Of a DNA stretch of 64,000 nt, positions 17,706 through 26,408 are shown piece after piece. The notes below the pieces were generated by a model. It saw only the letters and a program-made list of their open reading frames with translations. It did not search any database and was not told the DNA's origin. The position numbers and the translations under genes were made by a program. Each line of letters begins with the position of its first letter. Position 1 is the first letter of the stretch. Source of the DNA: Brevibacterium luteolum (GTDB taxonomy: Bacteria; Actinomycetota; Actinomycetes; Actinomycetales; Brevibacteriaceae); the NCBI RefSeq assembly GCF_013004595.1, contig NZ_JABEMC010000007.1:53457-117456 (forward strand), in the 5' to 3' direction.

Positions 17706-19047
17706 GGCTCGCAGCATCCAGGTCGCAGCCGGCCACCGCGTCACCGGCAGCGTCAGCCTCACTCTCAGCGCGGCCCTCAGCCTCGCCAGCCGTCACGGTC
17801 ACCGCGATGAAGTCTCCGCTGGCCCGCTTCACCCGCTCGGCCATGAATGCGCTGATCGTAGGGAACTGCGCGACCGCCTCGGCATCGGCGTGTGCGCCCA
17901 CCCTGGCGCCGCCGGCGGCCCGGATGGGCTCGGGCTGCTGGATGAGCACGAATCGGCGCGAGCCGCCGTCACGTCTGTTGAGCTCGATGACGGCCTGCGC
18001 GGTCGTGCCGGAGCCGGCGAAGAAGTCGAGCACGATCGCCTCGGGGTCGAACATCGTCTGGGAGGCGATGAGAGCGGTGAGCAGCTCGACGGGTTTGGGG
18101 TAGGCGAAGATCCCGCCGAGACCGAGGTCGATGAGGTCCTGCCGGCCGGTCTCGCCTAGTGCGCGGATGATCGAGTACATCTTCGAACTCGCCAGATGCG
18201 CCGGCGTCAGCCGCACCACCGCGTGCTTGCCTTCGCCCCATGGCCGCAGCTGGTAGTGCCCGGCAGCGATTCCGGCATCGACCTCGTCCTTCTTCGCCTG
18301 TCCGCGTACTGCGACGATGTCCTCATACATCAGCCGTCGCTCGGTTCCGCGCGTGTACTTGCCGAAGCTGACCCTGAGCACATCGTCTTCGACGAGCATG
18401 AGCTGTCCGTCGATGCGCTCGTACTTGGCCGGAGGCCGCTTCTCGGTGGTGAAGCCGCTGGCCTGTGCAGCGTCCTTGGCCCAGACGTGGACGTAGTCGT
18501 GGCCGCGGACGAAGAACTTCGCGTTCCCACCGCCCTTGGCGCGCTGGTGGACGAGCGTGCCGAGGAAGTTCTCCTCGCCGAAGATCTCATGGCACAGCAG
18601 CTGCACGGCTGCCGATTCCCGGTCGTCGATCGAAACGAAGATGACTCCGTCGGCGCGCATGAGGGCACGGGCATGGACGAGCCTGGGATACATCATCGCC
18701 AGCCACGCATCCCTGCTGGTGACAGAGGCATCTGCACGCGCGCGATCGGCGTAGCTCAGACTGCTGCCGGTGTTGTACGGCGGGTCGATATAGACGACCT
18801 TGACCCGCCCGGCAAGCGTGGGCTGCAGCAGCTTGAGGGCTGGCAGATTGTCGCCTTCGATGAGCAGGTTCGCATCCGCACCCACCCGGGTCTCCACCTC
18901 GGGCTCCATGGCCGTTTCCGAGGCCCCAGGCACCTTCCAGCCGGTGAGCCGGGCGCCGGCCTGGGAGTGCACCTCGGCTGCGGCCTGCTCTCGCAGCGGC
19001 CACAGCAGCTGCGGGCGGCCGATCGGTGTCAGCTCCACGTCAGTCAT
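17632..19047 (-). CDS. Beta-class DNA adenine methyltransferase (type III Mod-like), orphan
   Basis: The 471-aa enzyme has catalytic motif DPPYNTG at 88-94 before the AdoMet motif DFFAGSGTTAQA at 341-352. That order defines beta-class N6-adenine/N4-cytosine methyltransferases, and the overall layout matches type III Mod subunits. The central target-recognition region (about 165-320) contains KMYSIIRALGETGRQDLIDLGLGGIFAYPKPVELL. No restriction gene is adjacent, so it appears solitary. The ATG at 19047 is preferred because TATTAT sits seven bases upstream (leaderless); an ATG three codons earlier is possible. The Ala/Glu-rich C-terminal tail of about 60 residues lies partly over the response-regulator gene and may be dispensable. 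Confidence 0.85.
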   Translation of the reverse strand: MTDVELTPIGRPQLLWPLREQAAAEVHSQAGARLTGWKVPGASETAMEPEVETRVGADANLLIEGDNLPALKLLQPTLAGRVKVVYIDPPYNTGSSLSYADRARADASVTSRDAWLAMMYPRLVHARALMRADGVIFVSIDDRESAAVQLLCHEIFGEENFLGTLVHQRAKGGGNAKFFVRGHDYVHVWAKDAAQASGFTTEKRPPAKYERIDGQLMLVEDDVLRVSFGKYTRGTERRLMYEDIVAVRGQAKKDEVDAGIAAGHYQLRPWGEGKHAVVRLTPAHLASSKMYSIIRALGETGRQDLIDLGLGGIFAYPKPVELLTALIASQTMFDPEAIVLDFFAGSGTTAQAVIELNRRDGGSRRFVLIQQPEPIRAAGGARVGAHADAEAVAQFPTISAFMAERVKRASGDFIAVTVTAGEAEGRAESEADAAGDAVAGCDLDAASLRAAGEAQGAAAAGQSRTSAPAQP

Positions 19048-19114
19048 CTCGCTCATAATAAGGCGACGTGCATCGCTCGGACTCAAGGCGGGGTGCATCC
19101 GGCTATCGGGGTGT

Positions 19115-19150
19115 GGTCGGGCGCCTGCCATCGCTGGCCGGCGCCCGACC
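19115..19150 (-). terminator. Terminator hairpin downstream of the HNH protein gene
   Basis: An 11-bp perfect stem GGTCGGGCGCC / GGCGCCCGACC with a 14-nt loop, located 98 bp beyond the stop of the minus-strand gene at 19248 and before the methyltransferase start. Confidence 0.6.
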
Positions 19151-19247
19151 GTTGCCTCATCTCTATGGAGTTACTGAAGAACGTTCTGTCACTGCCCGGT
19201 GGGGCAGGCAGACGCTTGGGGCGGGGAAGGATAGGTGGAGCTGTCGG

Positions 19248-20891
19248 TCACACTCGGTTGAGCAGTTCCGCGTGTGCCTGATTGATGGGGTGGCTGGGCG
19301 GTTCGGATGTGGTGGTGACACCTCCGGGCAGCTGCCAGCTGAGCAATCCAGTCAGAGAGTCACGGGTGACAGAGATCTTCCGCTCGGTCTTCATCTGGTG
19401 GTGCTGGCGGCAGAGCGGGTGGAGATTCTGCATCGTCGTCAGCCCGCCTTCCCTCGGGCTGCTGTGGTTGAACGGGATGATGTGGTCTAGTTCGGCCTTG
19501 ACGGCGGAACGGTCGCACCCCGGAAGAGTGCAGAACTGCCACTTCTCGACGAGCGCGGTTCTGAGCGGATCGGGAATCGTGTACTTTTCCGCTGCGTGGT
19601 CCAGCACGACTCCAGTCACTGGGTCGGTGAGGAGCCGGTACACGGTTGAGTGGCCGCTTCCTACCAATTGCCGGGCGGCGTCCGGTGCCACAGGGGCGCC
19701 GTTGACGGTGCCCGGCACCCCGACTGCGGATCGGTCTCCTGTGCAGCGTTCGGTGCTGGGGTTGCCACTGAGGAGTGTGAGCGCCGGTACGGTGATCGTG
19801 ACGCGCGCCTGGCGCTTGAGCCAGTCGGATTCCGTCGGGCAGCTGATGCCGACTTCGCGGTAGTGCCTGCTGTAGTTCTCAGCCGTGGCATCGATGTCGA
19901 TGCCGGCCGGATTCGCTGCCGGCACCGTCAGCCTGTCTGCCGTCGGTGGATCACCCGTGGCACCCGCACGAGCGGAGCCACCCGGGTTAACGGGTGCGCA
20001 GTCGTCGGCGGCAACCGTGACGGTTCCGGCCGGCAGGGAGTTGGCCAGGAAGTCGAAGATGAGCTCGCGCAGGGAACGATCGTCAGCGAGTTCGCCGGCA
20101 TTGACGATGCCGAGACTTGAGGTGTTGCCGGTGATGACTGCCCGGGCGACACCGGTGAGGCGTGCTTCGAGGAGGGCGATGGCAGGCGACGGCCCACGAG
20201 CCACCATGGTGGCTTCTCCATGCGGATCGTAATGGAAGCTCACCCCTCGGCGCTGGCGGATGTGCTTGGTCTGGGATTCGCGTGTTGAGAGGCGGGCGAC
20301 GAGCTGGCTCACCGCACGTTTGAACGCGGCCATGTCAGAGGCGCGGATGCGCACGAGCCCGTCGTCGTACTCCGGCAACACTGACGTGTCGAGGCTGCGC
20401 GCTCGCCGGGTGGCATGGGCATACCGCTCAAAGGAGAGCAGCTGCTTGGCGGCCTGCTCGGTCGCCTGGGGCAGGCAGATCATCCCGAGTGCCGCCGACC
20501 GGACCCGGTTCCCGATCTCGCTGGGCGTCACATCAAGCAGCTGAGCCGCATGGATGAGACTCGTGGCAGGGATGAGGGACTCGATCCACTCGTATGCTGC
20601 GCGTCGCCGGGCGTTGACAGCCTCACGTTCGGCCGGTGCCGTATTGACGGACGGCGCCACAAGTTCGCGCACAGCGGCCAGCTGTTCGGCATGGCTGTCG
20701 GGGTTGTCAGCGCTGATGCGGCTGAGGAAGAGCTCGAAGAGGTTCTTCAGCTGCGCGAGGAGGTAGCTGTCGATGCTCCTGTGCGTCAGCTCGATCGTCG
20801 TGAGTGCGGCACTGAAATCCGACAGCTCGTCAAAGGCGGGATCATCGCGGTGGGTTCTGCGCGTGAGTGTCGGCACGTCCATCAACTCCAT
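19248..20891 (-). CDS. DUF222/13E12-repeat-family protein with HNH endonuclease domain
   Basis: A 547-aa protein of the large actinobacterial 13E12 family. The N-terminal helical DUF222 region (about 1-250) is followed by a variable linker. A C-terminal HNH domain (about 455-515) has zinc-ligand cysteines in FCTLPGCDRS and the HNH core LDHIIPFNHSSPREGG-TTMQNLHPLCRQHHQMKT. These proteins occur in many copies per genome, are often mobile or rapidly diverging, and their nuclease activity and target are generally untested. The ATG at 20891 follows an AT-rich promoter region with a 7-bp-arm inverted repeat (CAGAGAT / ATCTCTG) at 20926-20944. Its position beside a solitary DNA methyltransferase is suggestive but the two are separated by a terminator. 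Confidence 0.88.
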   Translation of the reverse strand: MELMDVPTLTRRTHRDDPAFDELSDFSAALTTIELTHRSIDSYLLAQLKNLFELFLSRISADNPDSHAEQLAAVRELVAPSVNTAPAEREAVNARRRAAYEWIESLIPATSLIHAAQLLDVTPSEIGNRVRSAALGMICLPQATEQAAKQLLSFERYAHATRRARSLDTSVLPEYDDGLVRIRASDMAAFKRAVSQLVARLSTRESQTKHIRQRRGVSFHYDPHGEATMVARGPSPAIALLEARLTGVARAVITGNTSSLGIVNAGELADDRSLRELIFDFLANSLPAGTVTVAADDCAPVNPGGSARAGATGDPPTADRLTVPAANPAGIDIDATAENYSRHYREVGISCPTESDWLKRQARVTITVPALTLLSGNPSTERCTGDRSAVGVPGTVNGAPVAPDAARQLVGSGHSTVYRLLTDPVTGVVLDHAAEKYTIPDPLRTALVEKWQFCTLPGCDRSAVKAELDHIIPFNHSSPREGGLTTMQNLHPLCRQHHQMKTERKISVTRDSLTGLLSWQLPGGVTTTSEPPSHPINQAHAELLNRV

Positions 20892-21368
20892 CGTTCGGTT
20901 TGTGCGTTCGATAACAACAATCGTACAGAGATGGTGTATCTCTGTCTATATATGTCCATGAATATTTTCTTCTCCCAAAAAACTCATATATTGCGACTTG
21001 TGGTCATTAGGTGCTGTGGATAGGGAATTCGCTCCGCGCCCGGAGCGGTGGCGCAAGAGCAGTGCACTCGAGTCGATCTCATCACCGCAGGTGAGCGAAT
21101 CGCAGGGGAGGGCCGCTGGCTCGCCGTGTGAGGGCGGAGCGCCGTCCCCGAGTCGCCGCAGGCTCGACTTCGGGCCGCGAATCAGCCTTTCCATCCACAC
21201 CCGCAGACGCCCGCATCCACACCCCCAGCCCGGCGCATCCACACCCGCCACCTCCCCCACGACGGCGACCGCCGCCTCGGGAGCGGGCGAATCCGCGGTG
21301 CGCGCACGCGGTCGTGGAGGGCTGGGATGACCCTGGCAGGGGAGCGGGGCGGGTGACATGATGGCGTC
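20892..21368. other. 477-bp intergenic region with AT-rich patch and direct repeats
   Basis: No gene is supported here. The left 130 bp (20900-21030) are strikingly AT-rich for this genome and include the promoter of the minus-strand HNH gene and the inverted repeat at 20926-20944. The right part returns to high GC and holds three evenly spaced 11-bp repeats (21192-21246) and, at 21357-21362, a CATGAT -10-like box six bases before the lhgO start. Confidence 0.6.
21192..21246. repeat. Three 11-bp direct repeats on a 22-bp period upstream of lhgO
   Basis: CATCCACACCC occurs at 21192-21202, 21214-21224 and 21236-21246, each start exactly 22 bp from the last. The spacing places the copies on one face of the helix, as expected for cooperative regulator binding. 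A near-identical word in the other orientation (GGGTGCGGATG) is repeated upstream of the nitrilase start at 35866. Confidence 0.7.
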
Positions 21369-22601
21369 ATGAAGATCTCACGCATCGCCGTGGTCGGCGG
21401 CGGCATCATCGGCACGGCCGTCGCCCGCGAGCTCGCCCACCGCTTCGACGACGCCACTGTCACCCTCTTCGAGAAGGAACCGCATCTGGCCGCTCATCAG
21501 ACCGGCCACAACTCCGGTGTCGTCCACGCCGGCCTGTACTACGAGCCCGGCAGCCTCAAAGCGAAGCTGTGCCGGGCCGGGGTGGAGAAGCTCGTGCGCT
21601 ACGTCCACGAGCGCGGCATCCCCTACCAGGAGTGCGGCAAGCTCGTCGTCGCCCACGACACGATGGAGGTCGAGCGGCTGGAGAAGATCCACGAGCGCGC
21701 CACCGCCAACGGGGTCCCGCACGTCAAGCTGCTCGACCGGCATGAGATGCGCGAGGTCGAACCGAATGTGCGCGGAGTGCTCGCGCTGCACTCGCCGCAC
21801 ACCGCGATCGTCGACTTCGCTGCGCTGACCGAGGCGCTCGGCGCCGATGTCGAGGCCGCCGGCGGGCAGCTGCGCTTCAACTCCGAGGTCGCTCAGCTCG
21901 ACACGCTCGGCAGCGAGGTCCGGATCCGCCTGGCGATGCCCGGCGCAAGCGAGTCGATGGTGACCGAGGACGCCGGGTCCTTCGACCTCGTCGTCACGTG
22001 CGCCGGCCTGCAGTCGGACCGGCTGGCGGTGAATTCCGGCCTTGATCCGGTGCCGAAGATCGTGCCCTTCTACGGCGACTACTTCATCATCGATCGTCCC
22101 GCCGCCGAGGTGGTGCGCGGGCTGATCTATCCGGTCCCGGATCCGAAGTACCCGTTCCTCGGCGTGCACCTGACCCGGCGGGTCGACGGGGCGCTCATGC
22201 TCGGGCCCAACGCCTTCCTGTCGATGGGCCGGGAGTCGTACTCGAAGGGCGGGTTCGACCTGTCCGACATCGGCTCGACGCTGGGCTTCAAGGGGTTCTG
22301 GAAGTTCGCCTCGCAGAACATTGGGGCGGCCGCCCGCGAGGTGCGCACCGCGCTCAGCCCCAAGGCCTTCATCGAGGAGGCCCGCAAGTTCGTGCCCGAC
22401 ATCGACCCGATGACGGTGCGCAAGGGCCCGCGCGGCGTGCGCGCCCAGGCGATGGACGCCCAGGGCAACCTCGTCGACGACTTCGTCATCACCACCCGCG
22501 GCCGGCTCACCCAGGTGCGCAACGCACCGTCGCCGGGAGCGACGAGTTCGCTGGCGATCGCCGAGCACATTGTCGACCAGGCGGTCGCCGACCTGCGCTG
22601 A
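21369..22601 (+). CDS. lhgO: L-2-hydroxyglutarate oxidase LhgO
   Basis: This FAD-dependent enzyme oxidises L-2-hydroxyglutarate to 2-oxoglutarate, passing electrons to quinone or oxygen. The DAO-fold FAD motif VVGGGIIGTAVARELAHRFDDATVTLFEKE is at residues 8-37, the substrate-side HQTGHNSGVVHAGLYYEPGSLKAKLC segment at 44-69, and the C-terminal RAQAMDAQGNLVDDF plus NAPSPGATSSLAIAEHI motifs are characteristic of LhgO/L2HGDH. Length 410 aa is normal. The ATG at 21369 is favoured by the upstream CATGAT box at leaderless distance; two ATGs a few bases earlier are out of frame. It stands alone. Confidence 0.92.
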   Translation: MKISRIAVVGGGIIGTAVARELAHRFDDATVTLFEKEPHLAAHQTGHNSGVVHAGLYYEPGSLKAKLCRAGVEKLVRYVHERGIPYQECGKLVVAHDTMEVERLEKIHERATANGVPHVKLLDRHEMREVEPNVRGVLALHSPHTAIVDFAALTEALGADVEAAGGQLRFNSEVAQLDTLGSEVRIRLAMPGASESMVTEDAGSFDLVVTCAGLQSDRLAVNSGLDPVPKIVPFYGDYFIIDRPAAEVVRGLIYPVPDPKYPFLGVHLTRRVDGALMLGPNAFLSMGRESYSKGGFDLSDIGSTLGFKGFWKFASQNIGAAAREVRTALSPKAFIEEARKFVPDIDPMTVRKGPRGVRAQAMDAQGNLVDDFVITTRGRLTQVRNAPSPGATSSLAIAEHIVDQAVADLR

Positions 22602-22714
22602 GCCCGGTCAGTGCCGAGGCTCGGGGAGGTGCGCCTGTGCGGCAGTTGACCGGCCGGCCACAGGCCGGTGGTTAAGCTGGAGAGACCCGCACCCTCGACC
22701 CCAGGAGCACCGTG

Positions 22715-23044
22715 ATGGCAGGCACCCGACAGAACTACCCGGCTGAGTTCAAGGCCGATGCGGTCCGGCAGGTGCAGTCGTCTGCCCGGCCGGTCGCCGA
22801 AATCGCCCGGGACCTGGATGTCAATCCTCGCACGCTGCGCGGCTGGGTGGCAGCTGCCGAGCGCACGGCTGCCGGTTCTGCCGAGGCTGCCCGTGGTGCG
22901 GCATCGGATGCGATGCGCGAGGAGCTGGCCGCGCTGCGCGCTGAGAGCGAGCAGCTCAGGGCCGAGAACGCCGAGCTGCGCCGGCAGCTGGAGACGCAGC
23001 AGCGCTCCCGCCCGGCAGATGCCTACCGGCTGCGGAAGCGCTGA
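22715..23044 (+). CDS. Stand-alone transposase-OrfA-like HTH protein with coiled coil
   Basis: The 109-aa protein resembles OrfA of IS3-type elements. An N-terminal HTH_Tnp_1 domain (YPAEFKADAVRQVQSSARPVAEIARDLDVNPRTLRGWV, about 7-43) is followed by a linker and a leucine-zipper coiled coil (about 67-95, LAALRAESEQLRAENAELRRQLE). AGGAG lies seven bases before the ATG at 22715; a GTG one codon upstream is an alternative. No orfB, DDE domain, slippery frameshift site or terminal inverted repeats follow; the next gene begins 21 bp on in the opposite direction. It is either a remnant or, given its intact reading frame and native base composition, a domesticated DNA-binding protein. Confidence 0.7.
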   Translation: MAGTRQNYPAEFKADAVRQVQSSARPVAEIARDLDVNPRTLRGWVAAAERTAAGSAEAARGAASDAMREELAALRAESEQLRAENAELRRQLETQQRSRPADAYRLRKR

Positions 23045-23065
23045 GTTGCCCTGCTCTCGGCGTGA

Positions 23066-23710
<645 letters not shown>

Positions 23711-23890
23711 GGTCGTCTCCTCACGGTGGTGGGAGATCACTGGGGACCTCCACTCATTTCTTCAACTGCCTCCACCGTATGAAGACCTCAGGTGCTGCCT
23801 GCGTCGCCTGTGTGCCCGTCACGTGTTCCGTGTGTCAGGCTCGTGACATCCCGCCCACTGGCGGTCTGATCAAGCAGAACCTGCCGTCGA

Positions 23891-23930
23891 CCGAACCGCG
23901 AGCAGCCGGCCCGAACCGCGTGCAGCCGGC
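23891..23930. repeat. 20-bp tandem duplication
   Basis: Two adjacent 20-bp units (23891-23910 and 23911-23930) differ at one base. They lie in the 260-bp gap between the DUF4333 gene start and the methyltransferase stop, where no gene is supported. Confidence 0.7.
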
Positions 23931-23970
23931 TCGCGCCTCGTTGGCTCGGACCGGCTGCACTCACGCCCGG

Positions 23971-24606
23971 TCAGTCGCGGCGGGTGGCGGTGAGGATCAG
24001 GTCGGTGAACTGCTCGTCGCGCACCACTGTGTCGACCTGCACCGCAGTGAGGAATTCCACCGCCGAGGCCTCGGCGAGGATCTCCTCGGCGCTCGGTCGC
24101 GCCACGGCAGGCGGCGGACCGTGCGGGGACTCCGGTGCGTGCAGGATCCACAGCAGCTGCCCGCCGGGTGCCAGCAGTCGGGCCGCGCGTGTGATCGCCG
24201 TGTCGATGCCGTGCAGATAGCCGGCGACGACGAGGTCGTAACGCTCAGCGGTCGTCTCCATCCACGGCACCAGGTCCGCGGTGATGCCGATGAGCGACTC
24301 ATCCCAGCCCTCGGACTCCGCCCGCTCGCACAGCCGGGCGATCGCTGAGGGTGCGAAGTCGATCGCGGTCGTCTGCAGGCCAGCCCGGGCCAGCGGCGCG
24401 GTGTTGCGTCCGGCGCCGCTGCCGAGGTCGATCGCCTTGAGGGTGGCAAGCGCGTTGCCGCGCTCCTCGCCACCGGGGCGAGCCGAGGCATCGGGGAACA
24501 GCCCGGCGATCGCCTCCTCAACCTCGGGGTTGGGGTCGGTGCCGTCGACATCGGAGTCGTGATCGGCCCATCGTTCATTCCACATGCTGCGGTTGTCTCG
24601 GTCCAT
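23971..24606 (-). CDS. Class I SAM-dependent methyltransferase (TehB-like)
   Basis: A 211-aa cytoplasmic methyltransferase with the AdoMet-binding motif I AIDLGSGAGRNTAPLARAG at about 58-76, motif II TTAIDFAPSAIARLCERAE and a motif IV-like DLVVAGYLHGID. The N-terminal MWNERWADHD pattern and overall layout resemble the TehB/thiopurine or selenite/tellurite-type small-molecule methyltransferases. A TAGAAT -10 box six bases before the ATG indicates a leaderless transcript. A perfect ATACCC-N4-GGGTAT palindrome sits just upstream of that box, like those bound by CsoR/CstR-family repressors. A detoxification role for thiol, chalcogen or metalloid compounds is therefore inferred, not shown. Confidence 0.78.
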   Translation of the reverse strand: MDRDNRSMWNERWADHDSDVDGTDPNPEVEEAIAGLFPDASARPGGEERGNALATLKAIDLGSGAGRNTAPLARAGLQTTAIDFAPSAIARLCERAESEGWDESLIGITADLVPWMETTAERYDLVVAGYLHGIDTAITRAARLLAPGGQLLWILHAPESPHGPPPAVARPSAEEILAEASAVEFLTAVQVDTVVRDEQFTDLILTATRRD

Positions 24607-24624
24607 CCCCCGATTCTATCGCTC

Positions 24625-24642
24625 GATACCCTGACGGGTATC
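24625..24642. promoter_or_regulatory. CsoR/CstR-type operator upstream of the methyltransferase
   Basis: A perfect inverted repeat GATACCC-TGAC-GGGTATC. The 16-bp core ATACCC-N4-GGGTAT matches the general form of CsoR-family operators. It lies between the expected -35 and the -10 box (TAGAAT, 24613-24618), where a bound repressor would block initiation. Confidence 0.6.
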
Positions 24643-24672
24643 AGCCGTTCTCTCAGCCGGTTGTCATCACTC

Positions 24673-26184
24673 TCAGTCGCCGGACCGGCGCTCGAGGAAC
24701 TCGTAGACTTCAGTCGTATCGACACCGGGGAACACGCCCGGCGGCAGCGCGGCCAGAAGTGAGGCGTGCATGCGCGCCGACGGCCACGAGGCGTCGGCCC
24801 ACTTCTCCTCCAGCTCATCTGGAGCCTGGCGGCAGCAGCTCGGGTCCGGGCAGCGGGACTGCGAGCGCTTCGTCGTCTCGCGGCCATCGAACCAGCGCAC
24901 ATGCTGGAACGGCACTCCGAGGCTGACGGAGAAGTCGCCGGCGCCCGGCAGCACCCGGGCGGTGCACCAGTACGTGCCCTTCGGGGTGTCGGTGTACTGG
25001 AAGTACGGGCTGAACCGGTCAGAGACCGTGAACACCTGCCGGGAGGTGAACCGCTTGCACCCGTACTGGCCCTCGATCGCTCCGAGCGGATCGGTGGGAA
25101 ACGGCAGCCCGTCGTTCGAGTAGGCCTTGTGGATGGTGCCCGACGAGTGCACCTTCATGAAGTGCACCGGCAGGCTCAGGTGCTCGGTGGCGAGGTTGGT
25201 GAACCGGTGGGCGGCGGTCTCGTAGCTGACGCCGAAGAAGTCGCGCAGCTCCTCCAGAGAAATCCGGCGATTCTTCTTCGCCTCCGTCAGGAACGGCACC
25301 GCGGCCGATTCCGGCAGCAGCAGTGCGGCTGACAGGTAGTTCGCCTCGACCCGCTGGGAGAGGAACTCGCCGTAGTCGTGCGGCGGTTGATGGCCGAGGA
25401 TGTGCGAGGCGAGTGCGGTGAGCAGGTAGGAACGCGGGTCGTGCTCGGCCAAATCCTGATTCGACAGGTACAGCCGCTTGTTCTTCGTATCGGTCACCGA
25501 CCGCGTCGACTTCGGCAGGTCCGAGACATAGTGCAGGCTGAAGCCCAGATGTTCGGCCAGCCGGGCGGCCTGCGCCTGCCGCAGCGGCCCATCGTCGTAG
25601 TCGATGACGTCGAGCAGCTCGGCCGCCGTCTGCTCCAGACCGGCGAAGTAGTTGTTCCTGGCGCGCATGTCCTCGCGCAGCCGCTTGTTCGCCCGCCTCG
25701 CTTCCTCCGGTGTGGCCGCGCGCCGGCGCACGAGCTGACTCAGCTGCCTCTGCAGACCGACGATTGCTTCCAGGGCATCCTGCGGCAGCGACTTCGCCCG
25801 CACCTGCGGCAGCTGCAGGGACGTATAGAGCGGCGAGGACTGCGCGCGCTCCAGCTCCAATTCCAGGGCGCTGCGCTCATCGACCGGCTCCGGATCGAGC
25901 AGCGCATCGGTCGTCGTGTCGAGCGCCTTGGCCAGGGCGGACAGCATCGACAGCGAGGGCTCGCGCTTGCCGTTCTCGATCGTCGAGATCTGCGAGGCCG
26001 CGCGGTCGACCCGACGGCCGAGCTCATCGAGCGTGAGCTTCTTGCGCCGCCGGTAGTGCCGGACCTTCTGCCCGATGCTCAGCGCGTCGGCCCCGGCCTG
26101 GTGCTCACCGGAGACGCCCGCGCCCCAGGCGGTGGCTGGGGTGCGTGAGGCGGCGATCGCCTCGGTTTGGATGATGTTGCTCAT
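24673..26184 (-). CDS. ramB: RamB-like XRE-family regulator of the glyoxylate shunt
   Basis: A 503-aa regulator. After an N-terminal tail there is an XRE helix-turn-helix (about 35-90, KVRHYRRRKKLTLDELGRRVDRAASQISTIENGKREPS), a long helical middle, an IrrE-type/ImmA-like region with LLTALASHILGH, EANYLSAALLLPE and VSYETAAHRFTNL (about 265-345), and a Cys-rich C-terminal DUF2083-like domain (CPDPSCCRQAP). This is the architecture of RamB and the short-chain fatty-acid-sensing ScfR family. Divergence from isocitrate lyase supports RamB, which represses or activates aceA and aceB according to acetate or propionate metabolism. The ATG at 26184 is chosen because CACAAT lies seven bases upstream (leaderless); two in-frame ATGs upstream are possible. 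Confidence 0.88.
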   Translation of the reverse strand: MSNIIQTEAIAASRTPATAWGAGVSGEHQAGADALSIGQKVRHYRRRKKLTLDELGRRVDRAASQISTIENGKREPSLSMLSALAKALDTTTDALLDPEPVDERSALELELERAQSSPLYTSLQLPQVRAKSLPQDALEAIVGLQRQLSQLVRRRAATPEEARRANKRLREDMRARNNYFAGLEQTAAELLDVIDYDDGPLRQAQAARLAEHLGFSLHYVSDLPKSTRSVTDTKNKRLYLSNQDLAEHDPRSYLLTALASHILGHQPPHDYGEFLSQRVEANYLSAALLLPESAAVPFLTEAKKNRRISLEELRDFFGVSYETAAHRFTNLATEHLSLPVHFMKVHSSGTIHKAYSNDGLPFPTDPLGAIEGQYGCKRFTSRQVFTVSDRFSPYFQYTDTPKGTYWCTARVLPGAGDFSVSLGVPFQHVRWFDGRETTKRSQSRCPDPSCCRQAPDELEEKWADASWPSARMHASLLAALPPGVFPGVDTTEVYEFLERRSGD

Positions 26185-26204
26185 GCTCTTCATTGTGACA
26201 CACG

Positions 26205-26324
26205 GCACGAAAAAGCGTGCAGAAGACCAGAATTTCTAACCAGCAGAAGAATGATAAATCTTCTATCCATTTTCGATGGAAATCATGTGGTGCGGGGCAC
26301 AAGACTAGGGAACACAGCAGAAGA
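26205..26324. promoter_or_regulatory. ramB-aceA control region with repeated and palindromic elements
   Basis: An AT-rich divergent promoter region. It holds an inverted repeat GCACG / CGTGC (26205-26220) next to the ramB -10 box (26192-26197), GCAGAAGA three times (26219, 26243, 26317), and an inverted repeat AGAAGA-N8-TCTTCT (26245-26264). These are plausible RamB or other regulator sites; none is proven. Confidence 0.5.
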
Positions 26325-26408
26325 ACCGGCCACCGCCTCGGCGGCGGCCACGACTGACAGAGAACCTCAGCGCCAAAGATCCGGCGCAGCTCGCAACAGG
26401 AGGACACC

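Noticed and set aside
17638..18159. Plus-strand frame continuing past the response regulator into the methyltransferase region
   Set aside because: The sequence has no protein family character, whereas the minus strand holds the FAGSGTT motif and the family's C-terminal region there.
21192..21246. Possible small CRISPR-like array
   Set aside because: Only three 11-bp repeats, 11-bp 'spacers' and no cas genes; the exact helical phasing fits a protein-binding cluster better.
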